64,000 nt of DNA from the NCBI RefSeq assembly GCF_905220415.1, contig NC_059539.1:8804001-8868000 (forward strand), in the 5' to 3' direction. A model generated the notes under the pieces. It had not been told where the DNA came from. It worked only from the letters and a program-made list of their open reading frames with translations, and ran no database searches. A program made the translations under genes and the position numbers. Source of the DNA: Colias croceus. Its lineage: Eukaryota; Arthropoda; Insecta; Lepidoptera; Pieridae. Shown piece by piece: positions 45,873 through 56,959 of this stretch (the first letter of the stretch is position 1; each line of letters starts with the position of its first letter).

Positions 45873-46504
45873 TTGTAAGATTGCAACTTGTGAACTAAGC
45901 TTTATAACTTCCATTTTGTAACTGATTATTTCTATTTTGTAACTGTCTCATGTTTAAGTTATGAATAATAATAAATAATTTAATTATTTTACGAGGTACT
46001 AGCCTTGATTTTTGCAGTTTAAGTAGAATAAATATATAAATATCTACTTCATTATTATTATAATCTTAAAAAAATATTTATTACCAATCTACGCAAAAAG
46101 TAAAAAGGCTGATGTACCTAAAAGTTACAAAGTGGATATATTTCAAGCTTAAAAGTATAAATAATAATGTGTTTACTGAAAAAAAAAATGGTTGTGGGAA
46201 ATTTAATGTTGTTACTTTCATAATAAATAAAAATTAGTAAACAAGGATTATGCATTATTTTGAAACTTAGTTTCAAAAAAGTTACAAAATGGATGCCGGA
46301 ATCCCTGCCTTGCACCAAATAGATCTCATTTTCTCTGGAATTAGTAAATGTTTGCAACTATTGTTGTTAATATAACACATTATAATGTTATAGGAATCAA
46401 TCTGCATATTTTTAATATTTTTTTAAAACAATTTTTTTATTTGAATCCATTTTGTAACCGGGACATATTTTCGCGAAATTGCCCATATAACATCACATAA
46501 TGGC

Positions 46505-46582
46505 GCCTGGTTGTTCCTTCATCCCTTTCACACCAACTTGCCAAGTTAGGTGTGAAAGGGACAAAAAACAACCAGGCTTCAT
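46505..46582. repeat. Hairpin-forming inverted repeat
   Basis: CCTGGTTGTTCC...CCTTTCACACCAACTTG is followed almost at once by CCAAGTTAGGTGTGAAAGGG...AACAACCAGG. Total span about 75 bp with a near-zero loop. It lies just outside the right end of the 2.3 kb element. Confidence 0.75.
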
Positions 46583-46764
46583 TCAAGGTCATACCTTCCC
46601 GTGACAAGTCAACGTTCATAGTGCAATCTCCAGTGTATTAAATATAAGCTTCTTGGTAAAAATTGAATTCAAATTGAAACTTTTCAATACAATAAGTTTT
46701 TTCACATAATATCTATTTGATTAACAACCACAGAACATAAATTTATAAAGAATAGAAAAAATTC

Positions 46765-46843
46765 GATCACGAAGCGGGACTCGAACCCGCATCCTTTCGC
46801 GCCATTCCGGGGCGGATGCCTTACCAACTCAGCCACTCGTGAC
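46765..46843 (-). tRNA. tRNA-like sequence, probably a pseudogene or SINE head
   Basis: Minus strand shows a 7 bp acceptor pairing (GTCACGA with TCGTGAT, one G-U), A box TGGCTGAGTTGG, a perfect 5 bp T-stem GCGGG TTCGAGT CCCGC and B box GGTTCGAGTCC. The predicted anticodon loop CCGGAAT gives GGA (serine-like) but lacks the invariant U33 and the stem has a C-C mismatch. It is flanked by imperfect inverted repeats (46748-46765 and 46865-46884), and part of the left flank recurs at 47066-47105, so it is probably carried by a repeat. Confidence 0.45.
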
Positions 46844-47113
46844 CCGCCAGAGCAATTAGCGAGCGAATTTATTCTATTCTTTCAGTTTTATGTGTCATAT
46901 GGGCTTATTAAGGGACACACCGCGCGCCATCTATTGAGATGATTTAACAACCATCTCAACCAATATGAAGCACTTTTTCAGTAAATACAATATTGTAACG
47001 ATGGAACCCGACCTTTTTTGTTGAATTTATATTTTAGGTTTTATGGCATTCAAATGCTTTATAAATATAAATTTATAAAGAATAGAAAAAATTCGATCAC
47101 GAGGCGGGTCTAA

Positions 47114-47400
47114 TGCCTCCTCCACACTACTCGCGAAGTCCTCGGCGAAGTACTCGGCCGAAGTTGACTGAAGTCCGCGGTGCTATACTACACACTCGTT
47201 CAACTTCACGAGGAGCGCATACGCTCATATTCAGAACGACCTTCAGGTAACTTCGTGCTCTTTGACTCGGGCGCAAAAAACGACAACAAACGGAAGTCGG
47301 CCGAGGTGAGGTAAAGTTGGACGAAGTAAGCCGAAGTGCCTCACTACATTATTCTTTTCGTCTAACCTCGTTCAACTTCGCGAGTAATGTGGAGGAGGCA
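47114..47400. mobile_element. MITE, TGCCTCCTCCACA family (copy 1)
   Basis: Inverted ends TGCCTCCTCCACACTACTCG and the complement CGAGTAATGTGGAGGAGGCA; flanked on both sides by TAA, fitting PIF/Harbinger-type insertion. A second copy in opposite internal orientation is at 62018-62346. Confidence 0.85.
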
Positions 47401-48111
47401 TAAAGGCTGAGGGCGTATTCAGAAACAAAGTTGGAAACTTATAAGCGCTTATCGGCGCTTGTCAGCGCTGGTAGCCCGCGCAGGAAAATATATGAACACG
47501 CGCCGATAAGCGCTGAACGGCGCCGACAAGTTCCGACAAGCTTCAACACGCGCTGGGCGCTGCTATATAAAATTTGTCTTGGTCTGCTTCAATTCAATCT
47601 GCTACCTTCGTGTAGAACGAACTTGAGAACGAACCATCACTGACAACTGACAAGCGCTTATAAGTTTCTAGCAAGAAGCTTATATCTAATGCACTGGAGA
47701 TTTCGGTATGAACATTGACGTGTAACAAGAAAATATTGCCCAGTTCATGTTTTTTATCACTTTCACACCTAACTTGGTATTGCCACTGTTAATACGAAGT
47801 TTTCCCAAGGCTACTATGTATGCTGTAATATTCTGTGCAAAAGGTTAGTTTTTGTACATGAGTTTGTTGATAAATTGCCAAAAACGTCATTCAGAAGCAT
47901 TGTTGGATGAGATAATTATTATTTATGCTAAATAAAATAAGTATCTGAACCAATTATTAAAAAGCGATACTCCCTGCTTATGGGTAGTCACCATAATAAA
48001 ATTGTAGAAACTCTCACTTTGTCAATATGGCATGTGTGTCAAAAAAATTGCGTCGATTCGAATATTTAAGTTAATATTGTTGCTTATTTAATGAATATTT
48101 TCCGAATATAA
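47401..48111. other. Repeat-rich intergenic sequence
   Basis: Contains AACTTATAAGCGCTTATCGG (47437) and an inverted match AGCGCTTATAAGTTTC (47653), probably the ends of another short element. It also holds an inverted copy of a short module (GCAATCTCCAGTG type) near 47660-47725 that also occurs at 46615 and 49145. Confidence 0.4.
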
Positions 48112-48114
48112 AGA

Positions 48115-48640
48115 ATGCATTGTATTGTGCAAAATTGCAGAAGTGTTTGGACACCAAATTCTGGCATAGAATTTCACAGGCAAGTGTATAATATTTACGT
48201 TATTTACAATATTCCTCAATACTCCAGCATTGACCTGTTTAGAATCATTTCAATGGCAAAAATTGTCTAATTAAGCATCATTTTAGTAAGCAGTCATGTT
48301 AAATTTGTTATTTCCCCAATACTTTATCATTTTTCAACAAGTTTTCAATAAACAAATTTAACAAGTAAGGTAACCATGATGACGAGTTTTTATGGATAGC
48401 GAGGAGAATATATTGTAATAACAATATTATGATGAAAATTTAGAACACCATTTTAAAGATTGTTACTAGTAATGAAACAACACACGACATCGGTATTGCA
48501 CTCACATGTATTTATAAGATTGTTCGTTTTTACATTGAAATTTATACTTTTTTAACTTACCTTATATTTTTTGTTTTACGTATTTCAGCTTTCCAAAAAG
48601 TAAAATAAAAAGAAATATATGTGCCCATCAAGATTACTGA
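48115..48640 (+). pseudogene. THAP-domain gene fragment with GC-AG intron
   Basis: ATG at 48115 opens MHCIVQNCRSVWTPNSGIEF, which fits the C-x4-C start of a THAP zinc finger. It runs to CACAG|GCAAGT at 48179, a GC donor. The next exon from 48589 continues HSFPKSKIKRN and stops soon after, well before the second Cys/His pair of a THAP domain. Probably a transposon relic. Confidence 0.4.
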
Positions 48641-48915
48641 GGATTACGACCCAGAAAAAAATACCTTTTGAAAAATAAACTTTGTAAAGTTAGCTGAAAT
48701 TTGTGCAAGGCCGCTATAAACAGTTTTTCTTTGATGATTTTGACTTGAAATTGACCCGTCGAAGCAACGCGTTTAAAAAGAAGATCTGAGTAGCTTACAA
48801 TTTGGTAAACAGCATCTGATGCAAAACACAACTTTCCTCTATTTACAAAGGATGTTAATGCTATATATCGGTTCATATCCAAGCTTTGTAGCCAAAAGTT
48901 ATTTAAAACTATCAT
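48634..48915 (-). pseudogene. P-element/THAP9-like transposase C-terminal fragment
   Basis: A 93-codon frame includes TSFVNRGKLCFASDAVYQIV and SDLLFKRV, resembling the C-terminal NRGGL-S-DV segment of P-element/THAP9 transposases. The catalytic core is absent nearby. It faces the THAP fragment at 48115, so the two are not one gene in their present arrangement. Confidence 0.45.
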
Positions 48916-49143
48916 TCTATACCAATTAAAATTGTATGTACCTATAAAGTATGACCATAATATTATAATATAAATACTGTTAAAAATATACCTATGTCGT
49001 TATTATTTATAGACCATGATTTTTAGTTTTTTCTATTTTGAAAAATCCTGAATTTACAAACCAACGTGGTCAACTCGACAGAAAGAGACAAAAAACATGA
49101 CTGACGTCATTCTAGGTCATATTTTCTTGTTACAAGTTAATGG

Positions 49144-49790
49144 TCATAGTGCAATCTCCAGTGTATTAGATATAAGCTTCTTGGTTTCTAGCTTTTTATC
49201 CTTATTTTTATCTATAGGCACACCCCGGACACTCCATACAAAATTATAGTTTTGACAGTCACACTGTAGAGACTGCAAATGTGTGTGTAAACTCTTTATG
49301 GTTGGCACATTTGTGACTAGCGTAATAAAAAATTCGCGTTTTTCTGATGAAATACATCCGTAAACAGCACAATATCTAACCATTTTCTATGAAAAACGAT
49401 AATCACAAATCCAAAATAATAAAATTGCTTTAAGTCAATTTGATTAATGTTGTCAATCTTCGTTGCGTTTCGTCTAAAGACGTCGTTGGTATCGTCCTTG
49501 CGGGGAAATGGGTACCATAAGAGCTGGCGCGCACGAGCAACTTTGTCTCCGCAACTATTTTGTCTCTCCCATCAATTTGTATGGAGAGTTGCGTCGCTAC
49601 GTGCGCGCACTTTCATACTAGCCCATGGGTGGAGAGACAAAATAGTTGCGGAGACAAAATAGTTGCGGAGACAAAGTTGCTCGTGCGCGCTGGCTCTAAC
49701 ATGTCTGATCGTGCGGGGTGAGGTAAGTGTTTAATTTTGGCGGGAGGCGGAGAGTGTCCGTTCTGTAGCGTTTAGCTACTATTATGTATT
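49144..49790 (-). pseudogene. THAP-transposon 5' relic, second copy
   Basis: Minus strand ATG at 49383 opens MVRYCAVYGCISSEKREFF, 79 codons to the stop at 49144. The DNA upstream of the ATG is repeated at 1563-1770, but here it is interrupted by the MITE at 49521-49696. The module near 49145 is shared with 46615 and 47660-47725. Confidence 0.45.
49521..49696. mobile_element. MITE with about 46 bp inverted arms
   Basis: Left arm GAGCTGGCGCGCACGAGCAA... is inverted at the right end (...GCTCGTGCGCGCTGGCTC) with about two mismatches in 46 bases; TAA on both sides. Inserted in the THAP-transposon relic. Confidence 0.85.
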
Positions 49791-49826
49791 CTGTGCTATA
49801 GGAATACTGCCGAAACAAAACTCTAA

Positions 49827-49955
49827 GAGCGTTTTTACATTATTCGATCCGATATCGATATCGGATAATGTGAAAACGTTCTCTTTGAGCTTTGAAATTC
49901 ATAATTTAATCGGATCGGATTTGTACAGCGTAGTGTGAAAACGGTGAAAACGCTC
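49827..49955. mobile_element. MITE with GAGCGTTTTTACA ends
   Basis: Left GAGCGTTTTTACATTATTCG, right ...GTGAAAACGCTC, TAA on both sides, internal CGATATCG palindrome. About 340 bp upstream of the CYLD start codon. Confidence 0.7.
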
Positions 49956-50292
49956 TAACGTGTCAAACGTCAATCATCAGTGTCATATGTCATTTAAGAT
50001 GACCGTCTGTCATTGATTAACTGTAATATAAAAAAACAAACAAAATTTTAATTACAATTCGAATTCGTCTATATTACTTGCTCTGTGGAATTCGTGTTTA
50101 ATTGAAATTTAGGAACTAGTTCAGTTGCTTTTTAATTACATTACAATTGAAATGATAAATTGAGGAAAACCGCACACTAGTTACTGGGGAACAGGTGTGT
50201 TGATTAAAATTATTAATCAGTATTGCAATTTGTAAATTTAATTATAATTTCAATCCTTTTTATTTAGTTTAAATAAATAAAATAGCAGTAAA

Positions 50293-53200
50293 ATGAATCA
50301 TGAAGTTCATCAGAAGCAAGAATCTAAGAGTGCCAGCAACAGGGAGCCGCAGGTTGCAAAGATTATTGTTATCATTACATGGCCATGAATCATTAGTCAT
50401 GCATTTTATAATAATCCACCAGCAATCGTGATATCGTAAAGCACAATGATAAACATTCTTATAATTTTACTACAATTATTAATAAAATAAGTTTGTATAC
50501 AATGTCTGGGTATGACACAATACTAAAAATAATAACAATCGTTGGGAATAATTATTAATTGTTAATGTTCATATCGGACATAATTTACTAGGGGGCATGT
50601 GGTTGGATGTGTTTTTGTGGATGTCTATAATGTATGTTATTAAAATTAATGTCTGAGCATTTAATAAGGATTGAAACTAATTATTAAGATTGATGGATCA
50701 ATGCTTGTCAAAATGAGTGTTTATTAATATGGGATTTGTAAATTATAATATAATTGACTTTAACACAAATCATTCTTTTGTATTTAATGTTATAGATAGA
50801 CCTCTTCAGTATAATCGGAGGTAGTTGGCCTCCCCCACCAAAAGAACCAGAAAAACCAAAATATGGAACATTGCCACAAAGTCCTAAAAGAACTATGCAG
50901 CGAACACCTCAAAACGAAAGAGTGAAATCAGTTAATTTGATCAATCATCTTGCACCAGATAGGCGAAGGAAACCGACAACATCAAACTATTCCATTACTA
51001 GTGAAACAACCAATCAGTACACCAAAATGGTGCATGATACAAAGAAGATTGAAACTGGAATCCTTGTAGGTTAGTAATTCTTAGTTATGAATTTAATTTA
51101 TATACTTTATAATTCAAAACATGTTTAAAATAGACTTTCTCTAAACAACACAGTTTAGTATATATAATCCATATGTATGTAGGTATATATGAAATCTTAA
51201 TATATATAAATCTCGTGACACAATGTTTGTCCTCAATGGACTCCTAAACCACTTAACCGATTATAATAAATTTTGCACACCATGTGCAGTTCGATCCAAC
51301 TTGAGAGATAGGATAGTTTAAATCTCAAATCGTTTCAGAGAAAGCGGGCGAAGCCGCGGGCGGTAAGCTAGTTACACATATACATATATATATTTTTATT
51401 ACATGTTTTGTATTAACATCTTAATCTCTCTGTACATGTAAGATGGTTACAGATAATTAATGTTCTATATTTTTTTAAATTTCAAACAGGAATAGTTAAG
51501 TGAGCTAATACATCAATTAATAACAACTTATATCGGGTATAAAAAAATTTCTACTGAAAAACGAATTTCAAAGATCATTATGCTATTTGTCACTTGTTAA
51601 ACAATAAATTTAAACCTTAAAAATGAAAATATCTCACCCTGACACTTTCTAATTTATTTTTTTACATTGATAACCTACGGCCAACTGGACTGGGTGTGTA
51701 TAAAACATTCATTCAAATTGATACCTTATTTCCTGGAATTCCTGGCAGTACTTAATATTCCATGTCTAATGACTAAGAAAGACCAACATATAAACACACT
51801 TTCGTATCTAATATATTCGTATTTTTTATCAATCGTAATGGTATAATGTTGAAAATATTTCGATGACGTTATTCACGTAATAAATATTTGTGAAACTATA
51901 GTGACCACTATTTATTTTAGATAACTGTGTGTATTATAAAGAGCAAATCTTACCATGATTATTTATAAGTAAATCACATAATATTTCACTATCACGATAT
52001 TATGTATATTTTCTTTAACCACTTTATAACTTTTCTAACTATCACTAATATTTTATTACATATTGTTATATTTAAAAGTAAATAAAACAGGTCGAATGTA
52101 CATTGACTGCACTCTTTAAAACATCCCATTTTAGCTTTCCTATTTTCTAATTTTAGTTCACGCGGGTGATCAGCCGCCAATAGTTCGTAGCGCACTATGT
52201 CGCAAGCGTATTATTTGAGAGAACTCTCGATAGATGAAATTCCATTATGTGTTCTACAATATGAAACTAGTGTGTAAATTTTGTAAAATTATTTTGAATA
52301 CTGTAGTTAATCAGTTCAACATGTGAATCTCTATTTTTAGACGTATGCAGCAATGAAGCCCCTGAAGAATTGTATGATACTCCATCGTTGGGTTCTCCGA
52401 GAGCCGCCCAGCAGTCTCGGCCGCAACCTCAGGCACAATCACCTTTGCATTTGCAAGAGGATATAGGAGTTGGTTCCTTAGTGGAGGTGGCGACAGATGT
52501 TGATCAACATCACTATGGTGTCGTGAGATGGATCGGAGTTATAGATGGTAATTTTTTTTTAATTCAATGGTGTTTAATTCAATTTTTAAAACAACATCTT
52601 TACACAACAATTTTTCTTTATGACTAGGTACCAAAACTCATTATCGGTAAGTAACACGATTAAAAGTTTTGAATAGGAAAACAAAGAAAAGATTTCATAT
52701 ATCAAATCCTTCCAAAAAATCCACAACCAAAATATTGGGTAACCCTCAGGGGTAGCCATAAAATATAGTTGAACTTGATCACTCTTTACTTCTTGTAGAC
52801 GAACCTTACTAAAATTGCTGAATATATTTTGACAAAACATATCTATTTTATTTCTCAAAACACATTAGTATTCTAACTGTACCCGCGTACTGTACTATTT
52901 TCATTGAGTTTCGTTTCTATTGGTTTAGCGTGTTTCTCAATAATATACTAATATTGTTTTGAACTGAAACTCATCTTCGTGAATTAGATAAGAAGTAGTA
53001 TTCCAAACTAGCAACAGCGCAGAACGTGTGCGGGCTGGGCGACGGCTCGCGCCACGGGCAGCGGCTGTTCGCGTGCGCGGCGGGGCGGCGTCGTCCGTTT
53101 TATGTTTCGCTTCTATTATTTACGTGTTGTTGTCCTCACGAATGAATTTTTGAACCAGTATTCCTTAAAATGGACCATTCTAACATAAACAAGCACTTAA

Positions 53201-56200
53201 ATCAAAATTGTGCATCAGACACGGCAACAGCGGGCGTGGAGCTGGAGCAGAACGTGTGCGGGCTGGGCGACGGGTCGCGCCACGGGCAGCGGCTGTTCGC
53301 GTGCGCGGCGGGGCGCGCGCTGTTCGTGCCGCTGGCGCTGTGCCGCCGCGACGCGCGCTTCCGCGACACGCCGCCGCCCGACCGCGCGCGAGCGCACCAC
53401 GCGGAACACTTCGATCAGGTTCATTATTTCCTATATGGTGTGCTTTCATTCATTCATTATGTGGATTATACTAAAATGTGTTTGACAAAAAATATATATT
53501 TCTCAAAGCGCACTTTTTTGAAATAACATCTCATTTGATAGACACAAAACAATGATATAAAAAATCTACAATTTAAGTTTTACAGTGCTAGGTTTCAATA
53601 AGGTATAGTACAAATTTTGTGAGCCTGATAGCGGTAGGTGTATTTTTCTATCATTTTTATTTTCGTTGAATTTGTTTGTTAGTGCCACAAAACCGAAACT
53701 TTAAATGAGTGGTGAGCGTAAGTAAAATCAAGCCAAAAAAAGTTTGAGTATTAAAGTTGTATTTGTATCAGCCTGCTAGCCTGTAGTAGTACTTGTGTGT
53801 TTCTTTATCATATTATTTCATTGCAGCCTGACTGTCCCGTGGTTCCCGGTGTGGTTCCACCGTTAAACTCGCTCGGAGAACTAGCGGGGAAGAACCGCGG
53901 GATTCAAGGACATCACAACTCCTGCTATCTCGACGCAACCCTATTCGCTATGTTCACATTCACTAGTGTGTTTGATGCACTCTTATATCGACCGCCCGAA
54001 CCAGAGGTAAATTATTAATCAAATTCTTAAAATGTCTGAAAGTTACAGTTTACTTTTTTTATTTGAATAGCTTGTTTCATATTAAGGCCGTAGTATCTAA
54101 AGCGAAGCGAAGATGTATTTCTTACGAAATCTTTCTTGCTTAATTTTCATATTTATTTATTCAGTAATTTTATGTACCTCAACAATTTAACAATAATAAC
54201 AATTATTATTTGCAATGTACTTTTGTATCAAAAATAGCCTCTCAAATCAACAAATTAATCTTTAACAGGATTCTCCCCACTACTCCGAAGTACAGCAAGT
54301 GTTACGTGAAGAGATAGTGAATCCACTCCGTCGCCATGGTTACGTACGCGCCGATAGAGTTATGAAACTGCGCACTCTATTGGAGCGGCTCTCTGACGTA
54401 CCTGGACTTACTTCGGAGGAAAAGGTCTGTAGAACTTGTTTTTAGATGTCGCTGTTGTTTATTATTATTAATTAAATATTATAAAGGTTGATAATTATTG
54501 TACCATTATTTGATTTTATATTTTTAATATCCATTACAACATATTGCAATAATTGAAACGTGTTTTTTTTTTGTATAACGCAAGAAAGTTTAAAATGTAA
54601 CAAGACTTTAGATTTTGCTGCCTAAAATTATTAATAAGGAAGTAATGGTCATTGATTTAAATTTTTGTTATAGGACCCAGAAGAATTTTTAAACGGTTTG
54701 GTAGCACAACTATTAAGAGCAGAACCATTCTTGAAACTATCATCGGGCCAAGAGTCATACTGTTATCAGCTTTTTGTAGAAAAAGACGAACATGTTACAT
54801 TACCCAGCGTACAACAGTTGTTGGAGCAGTCCTTCGCCACTTCTGGAGTCAAACTGAGCGAGGTATTATCTTAGAATTTTTTTTTTATTGAGGTTGTTTT
54901 TAAACATTGTTATTAATAATTGAATTATTTTGTAGGTTCCAGCAGCGTTTATAATCCAAATGCCAAGGTTTGGGAAAAATTATAAGCTGTATCAAAGAGT
55001 TCTACCGTCACCACTTCTGGACGTAACAGATCTAATTGAAGGATGTGAGTTATTTTGTTTACCTATTTAGTTTTGCAGTCCTACATTAAGTTCTTAAGTG
55101 TGCCAGTTTTTTTATTTGAATTTATTTTTAATCTTTATCTGTTTTTTTATTTTTTTAAACTGTGTCTATAAATTCCTGCATTTGATTGTGAAAATTCTTG
55201 AAGAACTTAATGCGTCACACTTTTTCATTGCTTTTGAAAAAAATCTATAATTTTATTCTAATAGTCAGTATTGTTTAATACCGATTTAACCCATTGAGCT
55301 CCAAGCCCGATCGGTCCCAGACACAATAGATTTTCTATTGTGTCTGTGGTTCCAGGGCCTGAGTTATATTAAACGCATACATTGTTTTCCATGCTTTATT
55401 TGGGTCTTCTTAAATGTTGAACATACCAAAAAATTTATATTTTTAACCGACTTCAAAAAAAGGAGGAGGTTATCAATTCGGCCGGTATGTTTTTTTTTAT
55501 GTATGAACACCGATTACTCCGAGGTTTCTGAACCGATTTACGTGATTCTTTTTTTGTTCGATGCGGGATGGTCCCATAAAAATTTTATTCGGATAGGCCC
55601 AGTAGTTTTTTATTTTATGGGCATTTTTGCAAATGCAAGTTTGAAGTCGGTTGTTTTTAACGCAGTTATCACTTGTCTATAAACTTGTTTATCATAATCA
55701 TATTGTAATTTGTAGTACCCCGTCAATGCAGTGTATGTGGCGGTCTAGCGCGCTGGGAGTGCAGCGCGTGCGCAGCGGGAGGCGCGGTCGATTCCGGCGC
55801 ACTGTGTAATTCATGTCTGCGGTTGGCACATGCTACTCGCTCGCATAAGGTACTGTATTATGTTTATAACCCATTATGATTAGAGATATAGTATTGATTT
55901 AAATTTAGAGACAATATTACGATTTTAGACTGTGAGATAAGAAAAAGCTCAAGTTATTAAATAATTCTTCTTCTTCTTTGTTTGTTGGGCATCCATGCAA
56001 TAGTGGGACTTCGCCAAAATAAATTAATTATATTTTTTTTGTCTGGCAGCATTTTGTTTGGCATGTTGGTTGGATGTAAATTTATGAACGATTTCGAATT
56101 TTCGATTTTTTTTGCGTTTCCATCAATCATCTTACTTTAATTAATGATAGTATTTTGCACAATAAATGTTGTTAATTTAATGTCCCAATTTTATCATAAT

Positions 56201-56959
56201 TTGTTTATAACTTTTTTTTTCAACAGGCAACACCATTGTCGATTTGTGAAGAGTACGCCAACATTTTGGAGTCTTGTCCCGTACCTAGAGTTTATATGGA
56301 GTTATTTGCAGTATTATGTATAGAAACAAGCCATTATGTCGCTTTTGTCAAGACTGGCGTTGCACATGATGCTCCGTGGTGTTTCTTCGATTCTATGGCT
56401 GATAGAAAAGGTATGAGATTTTGGATAAAGAAACAATTTTATATGCAAATCATTTTTTATATAAGTACTTATATTATGTTATATTCTTTACATAGCCTAG
56501 ACTTGGTAAAACTTTATTGCATATAACAAAAAAAAAAAAAAACAGAAAATATTGTTTATTTTCTATTCCAATACAAAGAACATATTTCAAAACATGAAGT
56601 CGCACATCATTCAGTGAAATTGATACAATTTATTCATTTTGCACATCATATTCCATAGTAAAATTTAAAATTTTATGCTCATTTTTGACCTTCCCCACTA
56701 CAAGCTGGTCAAAATCGTGCTCAAGCGTGCTCTCCCATATTCAACGTAATGTTATTGTTCTCCAGGCGAGCGCAACGGCTACAACATACCCGAGATAGTG
56801 GAGATCGACGAGCTCGGCGCGTGGCTCAGCGATGAAGGCGGTCGGGCACTACACGCGGCCGCACCACATGACCGCCAACTACCCGCACCCGCCAAGCGCT
56901 TACTAGCCGACGCGTACATGTGCTTCTATAGGAGCCCCGACGTCGCTATGTACAGATAG
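50293..56959 (+). CDS. CYLD: CYLD-type ubiquitin C-terminal hydrolase
   Basis: Eleven coding exons: 50293-50352, 50796-51069, 52341-52547, 53231-53418, 53827-54006, 54269-54424, 54674-54862, 54936-55044, 55716-55849, 56227-56410, 56766-56959; phases agree, 624 residues (fly CYLD is of similar size). CYLD cleaves Lys63 and Met1 ubiquitin chains and restrains immune NF-kB/JNK signalling. One CAP-Gly-like domain spans about 155-225 (GSLVEVATDVDQHHYGVVRW). The USP catalytic domain has Cys276 (GIQGHHNSCYLDATLF), His535 (ETSHYVAF) and Asp554 (FFDSMADR). A zinc-binding insert with CxxC pairs is at about 455-499 (CSVCGG, CSAC, CNSC). The C-terminus ADAYMCFYRSPDVAMYR matches human CYLD. Exon 1 is the least certain: its donor is GTTGCA. 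Exon 4 is about 80% GC. The end of the last exon has been amplified downstream. Confidence 0.94.
51211..51371 (+). mobile_element. Non-autonomous Helitron-like element, TCTCGTGACAC family
   Basis: Begins TCTCGTGACACAATGTTTG, ends GCGGGCGGTAAGCTAG before T. A truncated inverted relative is at 1050-1195. Lies in CYLD intron 2. Confidence 0.6.
53009..53090 (+). repeat. Partial duplicate of CYLD exon 4 in the preceding intron
   Basis: From GCAACAGCGCAGAACGTGTG to GCGCGGCGGGGCG this nearly repeats the 5' part of exon 4 with its acceptor (53222-53313). It lacks the codons for GVELE, and homology ends at GGGGCGGCG, without a donor. Confidence 0.8.
55445..55652. mobile_element. MITE/SINE-like element with AACCGACTTC ends
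   Basis: AACCGACTTCAAAAAAAGGA at the left and GAAGTCGGTT at the right, with TTTTTA-like sequence on both flanks. The interior (CCGATTACTCCGAGGTTTCT) is a pattern I recognise from insect dispersed repeats. In CYLD intron 8. Confidence 0.65.

Larger units (their letters stand above)
44227..46488 (+). mobile_element. 2.3 kb DNA transposon of unassigned family, non-autonomous
   Basis: The left end ATATGGGCAATTTCG..AAAATATGTCC is matched inverted at the right end (GGACATATTTTCGCGAAATT then GCCCATAT), two mismatches in about 26 bases. Adjacent 8-mers GGAATCAC and AACATCAC agree in 5 of 8 places, so an 8 bp target duplication is possible. Inside: a likely promoter and non-coding exon ending GATTTTTCGTG|GTAAGT at 44875, and a broken small gene (45381-45594). 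Variants of TTTTGTAACYG recur in both orientations near 44645, 45915, 45940, 46285 and 46450. A SINE-like piece is inserted at 45668-45872. I do not recognise the family. Confidence 0.6.

Noticed and set aside
46437..46619. First coding exon of PHKB at 46.5 kb
   Set aside because: The frame MNVDLSREGMTLNEAW crosses a transposon end and hairpin and has no donor in the required phase.
46765..46843. A functional tRNA-Ser gene
   Set aside because: Missing U33, anticodon-stem mismatch and repeat flanks; kept only as a tRNA-like sequence.
53180..53526. Several overlapping open frames around CYLD exon 4
   Set aside because: Shadows of a GC-rich exon; only one frame continues CYLD across both introns.
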